The position numbers were made by a program, and so were the translations under genes. Shown piece after piece: positions 16,364 through 26,152 of a DNA stretch of 64,000 nt. The stretch comes from Acidimicrobiales bacterium. GTDB lineage: Bacteria > Actinomycetota > Acidimicrobiia > Acidimicrobiales > SZUA-35. The stretch is taken from assembly GCA_028285495.1 (NCBI GenBank), contig JANQPB010000015.1:1-64000 (forward strand), in the 5' to 3' direction. The notes below the pieces were generated by a model. That model saw nothing but the letters and a program-made list of their open reading frames with translations, did not search any database and was not told the origin of the DNA. Numbering within the stretch: position 1 is the first letter of the stretch; each line of letters begins with the position of its first letter.

Positions 16364-16389
16364 CTGACACGATTCAAGAGATGTGTCAG
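16364..16389. promoter_or_regulatory. TetR operator candidate 2
   Basis: Perfect 7-bp inverted repeat CTGACAC / GTGTCAG around a 12-nt centre, using the same TGACAC half-site as operator 1. It lies nearer the F420-oxidoreductase gene, so the pair could repress both directions. Confidence 0.68.
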
Positions 16390-16432
16390 GTCTGAACGTC
16401 CCCTTCCCGCCCACTTGACGACGGAGCTCGCC

Positions 16433-17407
16433 GTGACCCGACTGGCCTACCAGATCCCCAACTTCACCTACCCCGACAGCACCCCGGCCGACATCTTCCC
16501 GACCGTGGTCGCCCAGGCCAAGGCGGCCGAGGCGGCCGGCTTCGACCGGGTGATGGTGATGGACCACTTCTACCAGCTGCCCGGGCTGGGCGCCCACGAC
16601 GAGCCGATGGTCGAGGCCTACACACTGCTGGCGGCCCTGGCCCAGCACACCGAGACCGTTCGGCTCTCGACCCTGGTGACCGGCAACACCTACCGCCACC
16701 CAACCCTGCTGGCCAAGACGATCACCGCCCTCGACCACGTCTCGGGCGGCCGGGCGACCCTCGGCATCGGCGCCGGTTGGTTCGAGCTCGAGCACGACTC
16801 GCTCGGCTATGAGTTCGGCACGTTCACCGACCGGTTCGAGAAGCTGGAGGAGGCCCTGCAGATCATCATCCCCATGCTGCGGGGCGAGAAGGTCAGCCTC
16901 GACGGGAAGCGCTACATGGTCGCCGACGCCATCAACTCCCCCGCACCCGTGTCCCGCATCCCGATCATGATCGGCGGCTCGGGCGAGAAGAAGACCCTGC
17001 GGATGGTGGCCCAGTACGCCGACGAGTCCAACCTCGCCAGCGGCACGGCCGACGAGATCCCCCGCAAGCTCGACGCCCTCGCCGCCCACTGCGAGCGGCT
17101 CGGACGGGACCGGTCGGAGATCAAGGTCACCAAGCTGACGATGTGCCTGGTCGCCCCGACGATGGAGGAGGCCGAAGCCGATCTGCGGGCCATCGCCGGC
17201 GCCAAGGGCTGGAACGACGAGGTGATGGAGATGGCCAAGGGCATCCTCATCTACGGCGACCCCGACACGGTCGGGGAGGCCCTCCAGGCCACGATGGACA
17301 CCGGCATCGACGGCTTGACCATCAACCTGCCCGGCAACGGGCACAACACCGACCGGATCGGCCTGCTTGGCGAGATCGCCCTGAAGGCGACCGCCTCGGC
17401 CGCCTGA
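16433..17407 (+). CDS. LLM-class F420-dependent oxidoreductase
   Basis: A 324-residue luciferase-like TIM-barrel enzyme. GTG at 16433 has GGAG 6 nt upstream; in-frame sequence before it is non-protein-like. Visible family landmarks are RVMVMDHF near the first strands, LSTLVTGNTYRHPTLLAKTITALDHVSGGRATLGIGAGWFELEH, and IPIMIGGSGEKKTLRMVAQYADESN, the phosphate/F420-binding end. Such enzymes transfer hydride to or from coenzyme F420 (some use FMN). The substrate is unknown. The divergent TetR and paired operators suggest induction by a small molecule, perhaps the substrate. Confidence 0.9.
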   Translation: MTRLAYQIPNFTYPDSTPADIFPTVVAQAKAAEAAGFDRVMVMDHFYQLPGLGAHDEPMVEAYTLLAALAQHTETVRLSTLVTGNTYRHPTLLAKTITALDHVSGGRATLGIGAGWFELEHDSLGYEFGTFTDRFEKLEEALQIIIPMLRGEKVSLDGKRYMVADAINSPAPVSRIPIMIGGSGEKKTLRMVAQYADESNLASGTADEIPRKLDALAAHCERLGRDRSEIKVTKLTMCLVAPTMEEAEADLRAIAGAKGWNDEVMEMAKGILIYGDPDTVGEALQATMDTGIDGLTINLPGNGHNTDRIGLLGEIALKATASAA

Positions 17408-17461
17408 GTCGGCCGGGCGACCCCTCGACGAGGCCGACCGGAGCGGCCGGGCGGGGCGGCG

Positions 17462-18388
17462 CTACATGGCCGAGCGCTCGCGCTCGCGCTGCCGCTGCTC
17501 CCGCTTCGCCTTCTCCTGCTTCTTCCGCTCCTTCTCGGCCTGGGCCGCCATCCAGGCCTGGAGGGTCGGGACCATGTGGTCGAGGTCCGGCCAGGTCGTC
17601 TGCAGATCCCAGCTGAACGTCGAGCGGTCGAGTACGAGGTCGAGCATCGCACCGCTCATGTCGACGCCCGGCAGCTTGGCCCCCGCCAGCTCGGCCCCGA
17701 CGAGGTTGGCCCCACGGAGGCTGGCGGTCGACAGATCGGCGCCCCGCAGCACGGCCTTGGTCAGGTCGGCGCCGTCGAGCTTGACCCCGGTCAGGTTGGC
17801 GTTGCGCAGGTTCGTGCCCGTCAGCTTGGCCCTGGTCAGATCGGCGCCGGAGAGGTCGGCCTTCATCGCCTTGGCGCCGGAGAAGTCGGCCTGGCGCATG
17901 TCGGCCATGTGGAAGTTCGACCTGGTCAGGTCGGCCTTGCGCAGGTTGGTCTCGGTGAAGCTGCCCTGGCGGAAGTCGGCGTGATCGAGGAAGGCCATGT
18001 AGAGCCTGGCCTGGTCGAAGCGGGCCCGCCTGGCGTCGACCCGGTGGAACTCGGCCCGCCTGGCGTCGGCCCGCCGCAGGTCGGCACCGACCATCGAGGC
18101 CTCGTTGAGGTTGGCCTCGTAGAGCACCGTCCAGTACAGGCTGGCCCCGGTCAGATCGGCCCCGATGAGGAAGGTCTCGATCATCGTCGCCTGGTTGAGG
18201 GAGGCGTGGGCCAGGTCGGAACCGCTGAGGATCGCCATGCGGAAGTCCATCCGCGAGAGATCGAGCCCCGCCAGCCGAGCCCGGGGCATCGTGGTCCGGT
18301 AGAACGACCGCCGGATCGGCCGGTCGGCCAGCCGGCGCGGAACGGGCGACCGGCCCTGGACGGGCTGGAGATCGGAGGCAGCGTTCAC
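17462..18388 (-). CDS. Pentapeptide-repeat protein
   Basis: A 308-residue protein of which about residues 35-250 are uninterrupted A(D/N)Lxx-type pentapeptides (DLSRMDFRMAILSGSDLAHA, then GADLTGA, KADLSGADLTRAKLTGTNLR and so on). This forms a right-handed quadrilateral beta-helix that can mimic DNA or serve as a scaffold. The C-terminus switches to a helical, strongly charged tail (EKERKKQEKAKREQRQRERE). No enzymatic domain is attached. Quinolone-resistance Qnr/MfpA proteins share the fold but have more regular Phe/Leu at the centre; I would not assign that role here. Confidence 0.88.
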   Translation of the reverse strand: MNAASDLQPVQGRSPVPRRLADRPIRRSFYRTTMPRARLAGLDLSRMDFRMAILSGSDLAHASLNQATMIETFLIGADLTGASLYWTVLYEANLNEASMVGADLRRADARRAEFHRVDARRARFDQARLYMAFLDHADFRQGSFTETNLRKADLTRSNFHMADMRQADFSGAKAMKADLSGADLTRAKLTGTNLRNANLTGVKLDGADLTKAVLRGADLSTASLRGANLVGAELAGAKLPGVDMSGAMLDLVLDRSTFSWDLQTTWPDLDHMVPTLQAWMAAQAEKERKKQEKAKREQRQRERERSAM

Positions 18389-18580
18389 GGCGCACCGTCG
18401 ACCGATGGCGGGCGTCGGTCCATGGGGTGAGCCTAGTCGCGTGGCGCTGGATGGTCATGCGGCCACAGGGGATCCGGGGCGGACGAGCCCGTCACCGACC
18501 GGGATCGGAACGGTGTCGAGGGTTGTGTGCGATGACAACGCTGCCGGGTGACCCGGGGTCGGACCCCCGGGCGACGGCGG

Positions 18581-21204
18581 TCACGTCAGCTCGACGGTCG
18601 CCTCGCCGACGATGTCGGCCACCGAGTTGCCGATCACCACGTCGAAGCAGCCGGGCTCGACCACCCACCCGGCCTCGGTTCGCCGCTCGACCGTCCGGAA
18701 CTGCGGCAGGGTGGCCGCATGGGCGTCCCGCAACGCCGGCCATGCCGGCTGCCCGGGATCCCAATAGGCGAACGACCGCTCGTCGAGGCTCAAGGTCACG
18801 GTCGTCGACCGCCCGGGATCGAGCGTCACCTTGGCGAAGGCCTTCAGCTCGACGTCGGGTCGAACGAGGCGCCCGCCGTGCGGGCGGACGTAGCACTGGA
18901 CGACGTGGTGGCCAGGCCGGTCGCCGACGTTGGTGACGGGGACCGCCACGGTGACCGGCTCGCCAGCCGGCACCGTCGTTGCCGACAGCGTCGGCTGACC
19001 GACCTCGAAGCTGGTGTACGACAGGCCGTGCCCGAACGGCCAGGTGACGGGGAGCTTGCGGCTCTCGTACCAGCGATACCCCATGAACAGGCCTTCGGCG
19101 TAGGGGACCTGGCCGTTGTCGCCCGGGAACGCGCCATGGGACGGCGTGTGCTCGATGCGCTCGGGGAAGGTCGTCGGCAGCCGACCGCCTGGGTCGGCGG
19201 CACCGGTCAGGATGTCGACGAGCGCATCGCCCATCTCCTGGCCACCGAGCCACGACTGGAGGATGGCCGGGGCCCGATCCCGCCACGGCATCGTCACCGG
19301 GGCCCCGGTGTTGACCACGACCACGGTGCGGGGGTTGACGGCCAGGACGGCCTCGACCAGTCGATCCTGGTCGCCTGGCAGCCCGAGGAGGGTCCGGTCC
19401 TCGCCCTCGGTCTCCCAGTCGTCGTTGGTGCCGACCACGACGATCGCCGCATCGGCTGCGGCCGCCGCAGCGACCGCCCGGTCGATGGCGTCGTCGGGAA
19501 ACGGCGACCGGACGCGGAGCTCGGCGCCGCCGATGTTCCGGCGACGGTCGGCGATCTCGAGCACCAGCTCGTTGGGCCGACCGGCCTCGAGATGCAGCTC
19601 GACCACCGGCAGCCGGGACCCGAAGCCGAAGAAGGCCGAGTCGGGCCGGGGCGGGTCCACGGTGCCGTCGACGACGACCTCGCCGTCGACGAGGAGCCGC
19701 GACCGGGAGACCTGGGTCAGGCGGAACCCGTGCACGCCGGAGATCGACGGGGTGAAGGTCGTGGTGGCCCGGATCGAGTAGGCGTCCGGCTCGACGCCGG
19801 GAAGCGGCTCGGTGCCGTAGAGGAGACGACCCGTGTCGCGGTTGGCGGTGGCGACCGGCTCGCCCGCCCAGTCCGGGTTGTCGAACAGTTCGACGTGCAC
19901 GCCCTGCGAGCCGTCCGGGGCGACGATGGCCGGCCCGGCCAACAGCGGAGCCCTGGCGTCGATGTCGCAGCCGGGCTCGTGCACGATCTCGATCGCGCCA
20001 CCGAGGCGGGCGGACAGGGCCGCGAGCGGACTGGTGCGATGGAACGGCCGGAGGTTGGCCGAGCCGCCGCCCATGATCTGGGCCCGGCCGGCATTCGGCC
20101 CGATGACGGCGAGGGTGTCGATCGTCGCCGGGTCGAGAGGGAGCACCGGCCGGCCCCCGGTCGGCGGCTCGGTGCCGTCGGCGCCACCGGTCGGCGGCTC
20201 GGTGCCGTCGGCGCCACCGGTCGGTGGCTCGTTGCGGTAGAGGACCATGGCCTCGGCTGCAGCCCGGCGGGCCAGCGCCCGATGGTCCGGGTCGTCGATC
20301 GATCGCTCGGGCGCGGGCTCGTCGTCCCAGGCCCCGACCGCCTCGAACGCCGACAGCAACCGCCCGGCCAGCTCGTCGAGCGTCGTCTCGTCGACCCGGC
20401 CCTCGTCGACCGCCCGACCGAGCACCGAGCCGTAGGCCCGATCGCCGACCGGCATCTCGATCGTCAGCCCGGCCTGGGCCGACGCAACCGTGTCGGCGGC
20501 CGACGCCCAGTCGGTGGTCACGAACCCCTCGAACCCCCACTCGTCCCGCAGCAGGTCGGTCAGCAGCCACCGCTGCTCGGTGCACCAGCGGTCGTTGACC
20601 CGGTTGTAGGCCGTCATGATCCCGAGCGTGCCGCCCTCGGTCACCGCCAGCTCGAACGGCACCAGGTACAGCTCCCGCAGGGCCCGCTCGTCGATGATCG
20701 AGTTGCTGGTGTAGCGGTCGGTCTCGCACTCGTTGCCCACGAAGTGCTTGACCGTGGTGATCACGCCCTGCGACTGCACGCCCCGGATGTAGGCCGCGGC
20801 CAGCTTGCCCGACAGCAGCGGGTCCTCGGAGAAGCACTCGAAGTTGCGGCCGGCGAGCGGCGACCGGTGCAGGTTGACCGTCGGGGCCAGCAGGACGCGG
20901 GCCGCCTTGGTCCTGGTCTCCCGGCCGAGCAGCACCCCGAGCTCCTCGACCAGCTCGGTGTTCCAGGTGGCGCCGAGGGCCGAGCCGCACGGCAGGCACG
21001 TGGCCATCGCGTCGCCGGACCCGAGGAACGACGTGCCCCTGGCCCCGTTCGGCCCGTCGGTCACCGCCCAGTCGCCGATGCCAAGCCGCTCGACGCCGGG
21101 CATGGCGAACACGCCCGAGCCGGCCGTCAACCGTGCCTTTCCTCCCGGGTCAGCTGCGGCAGCACCTCCTGGGTGCGCGGTCCGAAGTCGGGGGTCGTGC
21201 TCAT
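18581..21204 (-). CDS. GH3 beta-glycosidase with PA14 insert; frameshifted near the N-terminus
   Basis: The N-terminus starts at ATG 21204, overlapping the upstream gene by 4 nt, and reads MSTTPDFGPRTQEVLPQLTREERHG before TGA at 21129-21127. The body continues in another frame from 21130 (TTG start, LTAGSGVFAMPG) for 849 residues. Joined, this is a normal GH3 start, so one base appears to be missing. The body has KHFVGNE, the nucleophile aspartate in GFVTTDWAS, a PA14-like insert around residues 395-520, the alpha/beta-sandwich domain with VVVVNTGAPVTMPW, and a C-terminal fibronectin-like domain. GH3 enzymes release terminal beta-sugars. With the sulfatase and FGE it would act on a sulfated glycan. 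Confidence 0.85.
20161..20231. repeat. 30-bp tandem repeat within the GH3 gene
   Basis: Two exact 30-bp copies (20161-20190, 20191-20220) and a partial third encode the repeated PPTGGADGTE linker between the catalytic barrel and the second domain. Confidence 0.9.
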
Positions 21205-22157
21205 GGCGCTCCTGCCTGGTCGTCGTTGTCGCCGGTCGGCTGCGAATCGGACCCTCCGGGGTCGACGGGCGGGGCCGGATCCTCGGCCGGGCCGGCGGTG
21301 CGGAACCCGAGGTTGGCCGACGGCGAGTCGGCCGGGCTCATCGACCGGGCCGCGCACCGGTAGCGATGGCAGTACGAGTCGTGGCACAGGTAGGAGCCGC
21401 CCCGGATCACCCGGCCGGGCCCGTCGGCCGGGCCCGTCGGGTCCAGACGGGGCGAGCGGGCGTACCAGCCGGCGTCGAAGTGGTCGCCACACCACTCCCA
21501 CACGTTGCCGACCACCTGCCACAGCCCGTACCCGTTCGGCTGGTAGCTCCGGACCGGGGCGGTGGTCAGCCAACCGTCGTCGCCGGTGTTCACCTCGGGG
21601 AACGGGCCCTGCCAGATGTTGCAGCGCCAGGCCCCGTGGTCGTCGAGCAGGTCATCGCCCCACGGGTAGCGGGCCCCGACCAGCCCGCCGCGGGCCGCCA
21701 GCTCCCACTCGGCCTCGGTCGGCAGGCGACGTCCGACCCAGGCCGCATAGGTCGCGGCGTCGTTCCAGCTCACGTGCACCACCGGGTGGTCGCCCAGGCC
21801 GTCGAGACCGGATCGGGGCCCGGCCGGGTGGCGCCAGTCGGTCCCCCGGACGTCGCGCCACCAGGGGGCGCCGGCTGCGGTCCCGAGCACGTCGCCGGGG
21901 TCGGCCGCCACCGCCAGGTGGAACACCGGCGAGCTGCCCCGATGCTCGGCCTCGGTGCGGTGACCGGTGGCGGCGACGAACGCGGCGAAGGCGTCGTTGG
22001 TCACCGTCGTGGTGTCGATCGAGAAGGCGCCGACGGCCACCTCGTGGACGGGGTCCTCGCCGTCCGGTCGTCTGGCGTCACCGCTGGCGTCGCCCATGGC
22101 GAACACCGAGGCCGGGATGGTCACCGTCTCGATCGGGTTGGTGGCGCCGACGCTCAT
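21201..22157 (-). CDS. Formylglycine-generating enzyme (sulfatase-modifying factor)
   Basis: A 318-residue FGE-sulfatase-domain protein. The C-terminal signature RVIRGGSYLCHDSYCHRYRC is nearly that of functional FGE, with the copper-binding, redox-active Cys pair at residues 258 and 263 (C-x4-C) and NLGFR following. Earlier landmarks are TNDAFAAFV, HPVVHVSWNDAATYAAWVGRRLPTEAEWE and GNVWEWC. FGE oxidises the cysteine of the CxPxR motif of sulfatases to formylglycine using oxygen. Its start overlaps the sulfatase stop by 4 nt and its stop overlaps the GH3 start by 4 nt, so enzyme and client are translationally coupled. Confidence 0.95.
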   Translation of the reverse strand: MSVGATNPIETVTIPASVFAMGDASGDARRPDGEDPVHEVAVGAFSIDTTTVTNDAFAAFVAATGHRTEAEHRGSSPVFHLAVAADPGDVLGTAAGAPWWRDVRGTDWRHPAGPRSGLDGLGDHPVVHVSWNDAATYAAWVGRRLPTEAEWELAARGGLVGARYPWGDDLLDDHGAWRCNIWQGPFPEVNTGDDGWLTTAPVRSYQPNGYGLWQVVGNVWEWCGDHFDAGWYARSPRLDPTGPADGPGRVIRGGSYLCHDSYCHRYRCAARSMSPADSPSANLGFRTAGPAEDPAPPVDPGGSDSQPTGDNDDQAGAP

Positions 22158-23638
22158 TCCGGCTGGCTGGCCAGCCAGCGGATCCGGGGCAGCTCGGGCT
22201 GGGCTGCGACCTCGACGTCCTCACAACCGGCCGGCACGGGCTGCGAGTGGTGGGGGGCGTCGCCGAGCCGGGACTGCTCGCGCCACATCGCCGCCTTCAG
22301 CTCCTCGCGGATCTCGGCGTAGGCCGGGTCGTCGTACACGTTGATCACCTCGTCCGGGTCGGCCTCGAGGTCGTAGAGCTCCCAGTCGGGCGGGTAGGTG
22401 AAGAACGAGGTGAACGGCAGACCGAAGCCGTCGTTGTAGTAGTAGATCAGCTTGTGGCGATCGGTCCGGTAGCCGTAGTGGGCCGGGGCCTTGTGGATGA
22501 TGTCGTCGTTCTCCCAGTACCGGTAGTAGAGGGCGGCGGGACGCTCGGGCACCGGGGCCTCGTCGACCAGCTCGGGCCAGAAGCTGCGGCCCTGCATCCT
22601 GGGGTGATGGTCGACCCCGGCGGCGTCGAGGATCGTCTGGGCGACGTCGACGTTGGTCACGATCCCGTCGAAGGTGCGCCCGCCCGGGACCCTGCGGGGA
22701 TACGACACGAGCAGCGGCATCCGCAGCGATTCCTCGAACATCAGCCGCTTGTCGAACCAGCCGTGCTCGCCGAGGAAGAAGCCCTGGTCCGAGGCGTACA
22801 GCATCAGCGTGTCGTCGAGGTCACCCCGGTTGCGCAACCAGTCGGTCAGCCGGCCGACGTTCTCGTCGACCGACTCGACGCAGGCCAGGTAGTCCCGCAG
22901 GTACCGCTGCAGCTTCCACACCGCCTCGGCCTCGTGGTCGAGCCCCGGGGGCGGCGCTTCCTTGAGGTCCTCGAGGCTGAGGTGGTCGGCCACCCGCATG
23001 GCGGTCCGGCGGATCGACGGCGACCGGGTGGCGTAGTCGTCCCAGAACGTCGCCGGGATCGGGCGGGTGACGTCGTGCCGCTCCCGATGCTCGGGCTTCG
23101 GCTCCCACGGGCGGTGTGGCGCCTTGTGCCACACGAGCACGCACCAGGGGTCGTCGCCCTCGAGCGACTCGACCCACTCGATGGCCAGGTCGGTGATGAG
23201 GTCGGTGGCGTAGCCCTCGATCGTGCGGCGGCCGGCGGCCGAGAGGAAGGTCGGGTTCCAGTAGTCGCCCTGGCCCGGCACCACCTCCCAGTGGTCGAAG
23301 CCATGCGGGTCGTGGCCCTCGCCGTGGCCCATGTGCCACTTGCCGATCATCGCCGTGCGGTAGCCGGCCTCGGCCAGCAGCGAGATGAACGTCGGCTGGG
23401 ACGCGTCGACCGGCGTGAACAGGGTGTAGACGCCGTTGACGTGGCTGTAGGCGCCCGTCAGCAGCGACGCCCGCGACGGCGAGCACAGCGAGTTGGTGGC
23501 GAAGCAGTTGTCGAACCGCCAGCCGGTCCTGGCCAGCTCGTCGATCCGGGGGGTGGTGTTGATGACCGAGCCGTAGGCGCCGATGGCGTTGGCGGCGTGG
23601 TCGTCGGTCAGGACGAAGACGACGTTTGGTCGACGCAT
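22154..23638 (-). CDS. Cys-type sulfatase
   Basis: A 494-residue type I sulfatase, from ATG at 23638. The N-terminus has the metal-binding pair in VLTDDHA, and Cys52 lies in the maturation motif LCSPSRASLLTG (CxPSR), which the neighbouring FGE would convert to formylglycine. Other active-site segments are IGKWHMGHG, VWHKAPHRPWEP and YASDQGFFLGEHGWFDKR. The sequence resembles the arylsulfatase/choline-sulfatase/heparan-type S1 families used on carbohydrates. No signal peptide is visible, so it may act in the cytoplasm on imported saccharides. It is the first gene of the three-gene overlapping operon. Confidence 0.95.
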   Translation of the reverse strand: MRRPNVVFVLTDDHAANAIGAYGSVINTTPRIDELARTGWRFDNCFATNSLCSPSRASLLTGAYSHVNGVYTLFTPVDASQPTFISLLAEAGYRTAMIGKWHMGHGEGHDPHGFDHWEVVPGQGDYWNPTFLSAAGRRTIEGYATDLITDLAIEWVESLEGDDPWCVLVWHKAPHRPWEPKPEHRERHDVTRPIPATFWDDYATRSPSIRRTAMRVADHLSLEDLKEAPPPGLDHEAEAVWKLQRYLRDYLACVESVDENVGRLTDWLRNRGDLDDTLMLYASDQGFFLGEHGWFDKRLMFEESLRMPLLVSYPRRVPGGRTFDGIVTNVDVAQTILDAAGVDHHPRMQGRSFWPELVDEAPVPERPAALYYRYWENDDIIHKAPAHYGYRTDRHKLIYYYNDGFGLPFTSFFTYPPDWELYDLEADPDEVINVYDDPAYAEIREELKAAMWREQSRLGDAPHHSQPVPAGCEDVEVAAQPELPRIRWLASQPE

Positions 23639-23665
23639 GACTGCTCCGGTTCGGGTCGGGCCGGC

Positions 23666-24082
23666 TCAGGCCGCGGGGACGTGGATGACCTCCATCACGT
23701 GCCCGTCCGGGTCGGTGAAGGCGAGGAGGTCGGCACCCCGGAAGTCCTGCACGTTGCCGTCGGAGGCGCCGAGGCGCACCAGGGCCTCCTTGACCGTCTC
23801 GAAGGCCTCCGGCGAGTCGATGCGCATGGTGTAGTGGTCGAGGCGGAGGTCCTGCTGGAGCAGCACGGCCGGTGTGCCGGCCGGGGCCGGGCTGATCGAG
23901 CCCGACTCGACGACCTGGAGCTGCACGCCCCCGAGGTCGAAGAAGGCGAGACGGCCGACCGGCGAGTCCATCGGGAACCCGGGGTCGGGGTCGAGGTCGA
24001 AGGCCTCCTTGTAGAACGCCAGGAACCGGTCGAGGTCGTTGGTGGCGGTGGCGAGGTGATGGACGGCGGACACGTGGGCCAT
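23666..24082 (-). CDS. VOC-family (glyoxalase-like) protein
   Basis: A 138-residue protein with two beta-alpha-beta-beta-beta halves of the vicinal-oxygen-chelate fold: VSAVHHLATATNDLDRFLAFYKEAFDL at the start and LLAFTDPDGHVMEVIHVP at the end. His in VHHLA and Glu in VMEVIH are at the usual metal-ligand places. ATG at 24082 has GGAG 5 nt upstream. It is 27 bp upstream of the sulfatase gene on the same strand and may be read with it, but no functional link is evident. Confidence 0.82.
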   Translation of the reverse strand: MAHVSAVHHLATATNDLDRFLAFYKEAFDLDPDPGFPMDSPVGRLAFFDLGGVQLQVVESGSISPAPAGTPAVLLQQDLRLDHYTMRIDSPEAFETVKEALVRLGASDGNVQDFRGADLLAFTDPDGHVMEVIHVPAA

Positions 24083-24276
24083 GGGTGCTCCGATCGGCTC
24101 CGGGATGCGGGTGCGGGCGTTGCGGGGGCGCAGCGACACCCCATCGACGGGTCGATCACGACCCGTGCGGCCCCGAGCGTAGACCCCGACCGTCCGATCC
24201 ACCGTCCTGTCGACCACGGCCGAGCCCAGGGGCGGCGCATGAACCTCGTCGATCCGGGCGCCGAGGTCGACCGCCC

Positions 24277-25353
24277 TCAGCCCCGGACCTGGGGCGCGAC
24301 CTCGCCGATCAGGCGCTCGGTGGCGGCCGCCACCTCGGGGTCCTCCGACACCACGGAGGCACCGGACACGTTGAAGTGACCGATGCCGAGCTCGGCCAGT
24401 CGTCCGAGTCCGTCGACGCAGCGGTCGACCGACCCGAAGATGGCGAAGGCCTCGAGGAACTCGTCGGTCAGGACCTCGGTCTGGGCGCCGTCGTCCGTCG
24501 CGTGGCGGTTCATGTCGTAGGCGGCGTGGACCGCCTCGAAGACCTCGGCCTGGGTGTCGTCCGCCGGTGCGGTGACGGTGCCGTGCATGGCCGAGAAGCG
24601 GGCGAAGAGACTGGCCGAACCGCGACCGATGGCCCTGGCCCGCTCGACGTCGTCGTGGCAGACGACGTTCACGTAGGCCCCGAACGACAGCTCGGACGGA
24701 TTCCGGCCGGCCTCATGGGCCGCCTGCCTGGCGGTCTCGATTCCCCACGACACCCGGGCCGGATCGGCGCCGAGGGCGAACAGGACCCGATCGGCCTGGC
24801 GGGCTGCGGCGGCGATGACCCGGGGCCCGGTGGCGGCGACGTCGACCGGTACCGGGGCCACCCGGTCGGCCCAGGCGATCGTGCTCGACACGGGCCGGTC
24901 GGCCAGGCCGAGCCCGTCGACCGGCGGGGCGATGTGGTCGGGTGTGGCCAGTTCGGCGAGATCGACCTCGCCGGCCCGCACGTAGGAAGCCAGGTGGCGG
25001 AGGTAGCGCTCGAACCAGTCGAGCCGGGCCGGTGCGAGACCGATGTGGGCCAGAGCCGAGTCGCCCCGCCCGATGCCGAGCCGGAACCGCCCGCCCGACA
25101 GGTGCTGGACGGTGAGGGCCGAGCTGGCGGTGACGGCGGCATGACGGGTCACGACGTTGGTCACCGACGTCATCAGGCCGAGTCGCTCGGTTGCGCTGGC
25201 CGCCAGCGCGAGGAACACGTAGGGGTCGGGGGCCAGGTTCTGCGAGTCGACGGTGGCCAAACCATCCCAGCCCTGCTCCTCCATCCGGGCCGCCAGGGCC
25301 GCAGCCCGCCGCGGACCGGCCGCAGCCCCCGTCGTCCAGAACTCCGCACCCAT
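24277..25353 (-). CDS. LLM-class F420-dependent oxidoreductase
   Basis: A 358-residue luciferase-like protein. I prefer ATG at 25353 (AAGG 7 nt upstream) over GTG at 25359. It has the GAEFWTTG opening strand, MEEQGWDGLATVDSQNLAPDPYVFLALAASATERLGLMTSV, LSGGRFRLGIGRGDSALAHIGL and a C-terminal half with PVPVDVAATGPRVIAAAARQADRVLFALGA. This is a different subfamily from the enzymes at 16433 and 47146. The substrate is unknown and there is no adjacent regulator. Confidence 0.85.
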   Translation of the reverse strand: MGAEFWTTGAAAGPRRAAALAARMEEQGWDGLATVDSQNLAPDPYVFLALAASATERLGLMTSVTNVVTRHAAVTASSALTVQHLSGGRFRLGIGRGDSALAHIGLAPARLDWFERYLRHLASYVRAGEVDLAELATPDHIAPPVDGLGLADRPVSSTIAWADRVAPVPVDVAATGPRVIAAAARQADRVLFALGADPARVSWGIETARQAAHEAGRNPSELSFGAYVNVVCHDDVERARAIGRGSASLFARFSAMHGTVTAPADDTQAEVFEAVHAAYDMNRHATDDGAQTEVLTDEFLEAFAIFGSVDRCVDGLGRLAELGIGHFNVSGASVVSEDPEVAAATERLIGEVAPQVRG

Positions 25354-25422
25354 GGTCACCCCTTCACATCGATCGCCGACCGGATCGTCGTCGCAGGCGA
25401 TGCCGTCGAACGCTCCGGCCGT

Positions 25423-25761
25423 TCAGGCGGTGGGGCGGGAATCCGCCCGACGACGTCGGAGGCCCCTGAGACCGTCGACGACCCCGACGACGACGGCGAG
25501 CGGGGCGAGCAACCACAGCGCCAGCCCTCGGTAGGGAACCGCCGCCGCCTCGGTCGAGTCGCCGTACCACGACGGCGCCTCGGAGGCTGCAGCGTTGCGA
25601 CGGCCGGCAGCGGCACGACGACGGGTCCGCGACGACGACTCGCTGCGGCGTCCGACGGCCGTTGGCCCTCGCCGACCGGCTGCTGCGCCAACACGCGAGC
25701 CCGTGGTGACCGCCGGTGGCGGCGGCACCGCGACCGTATGGGGAGGGCTGCTGTGGAGCAT
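25423..25761 (-). CDS. Small hypothetical membrane protein
   Basis: A possible 112-residue protein from ATG at 25761 (AGGG 8 nt upstream). The first 70 residues are Ser/Arg/Ala-rich and look disordered. A single convincing membrane segment follows (GLALWLLAPLAVVVGVV) and then a basic tail (LRGLRRRR), which suggests a C-terminal anchor with the basic end in the cytoplasm. I do not recognise the family. The low-complexity N-terminal part leaves real doubt that it is coding. Confidence 0.4.
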   Translation of the reverse strand: MLHSSPPHTVAVPPPPAVTTGSRVGAAAGRRGPTAVGRRSESSSRTRRRAAAGRRNAAASEAPSWYGDSTEAAAVPYRGLALWLLAPLAVVVGVVDGLRGLRRRRADSRPTA

Positions 25762-26152
25762 GTGATCAACCCTAGACGCCGGAGTATTCCGTTGTGAAGC
25801 CCGCCGGCTCGATCGCAATCAGGCCTCAATGCTGGGTGGAACGACCCAGGCGAATTCGACCCGAGTCCGCGGGCAGGTCGACGGAAGCGCCCGTCCGTCT
25901 CCCATCGCCGGAGAAACGCTCGAACAGTGACTCGCAGCACGTGTGGACGGTCTGTTTGTCACCCGGTGTCGACCGGTGGACGGCGATCGACCCGGTCACG
26001 CTTTGATCGTACGGGCTGCGACTCGTCACAGCTGCTCGACCGCCACGACGAGCCGGAGCGATCGTCCACGGACAGAACATCGACCCCCGTTGGCCCGCCC
26101 ATGGAGACGATTCTCGTCGAGCGATGGTGCCGCTTCTCCGCCCGGCGGGCCC
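25762..26152. other. 391-bp stretch without a supported gene
   Basis: Short open frames exist in several phases, but none has protein-like composition or a ribosome binding site. It has visibly more A+T than its neighbours around 25790-25960. I see no tRNA, strong hairpin or palindrome. Confidence 0.5.

Noticed and set aside
18548..24379. A 1943-codon open frame on the plus strand opposite the GH3, FGE, sulfatase and VOC genes
   Set aside because: It is the mirror of four clearly recognisable minus-strand genes. Its translation is Arg/Gly/Val/Asp-rich without motifs, an artefact of high G+C.
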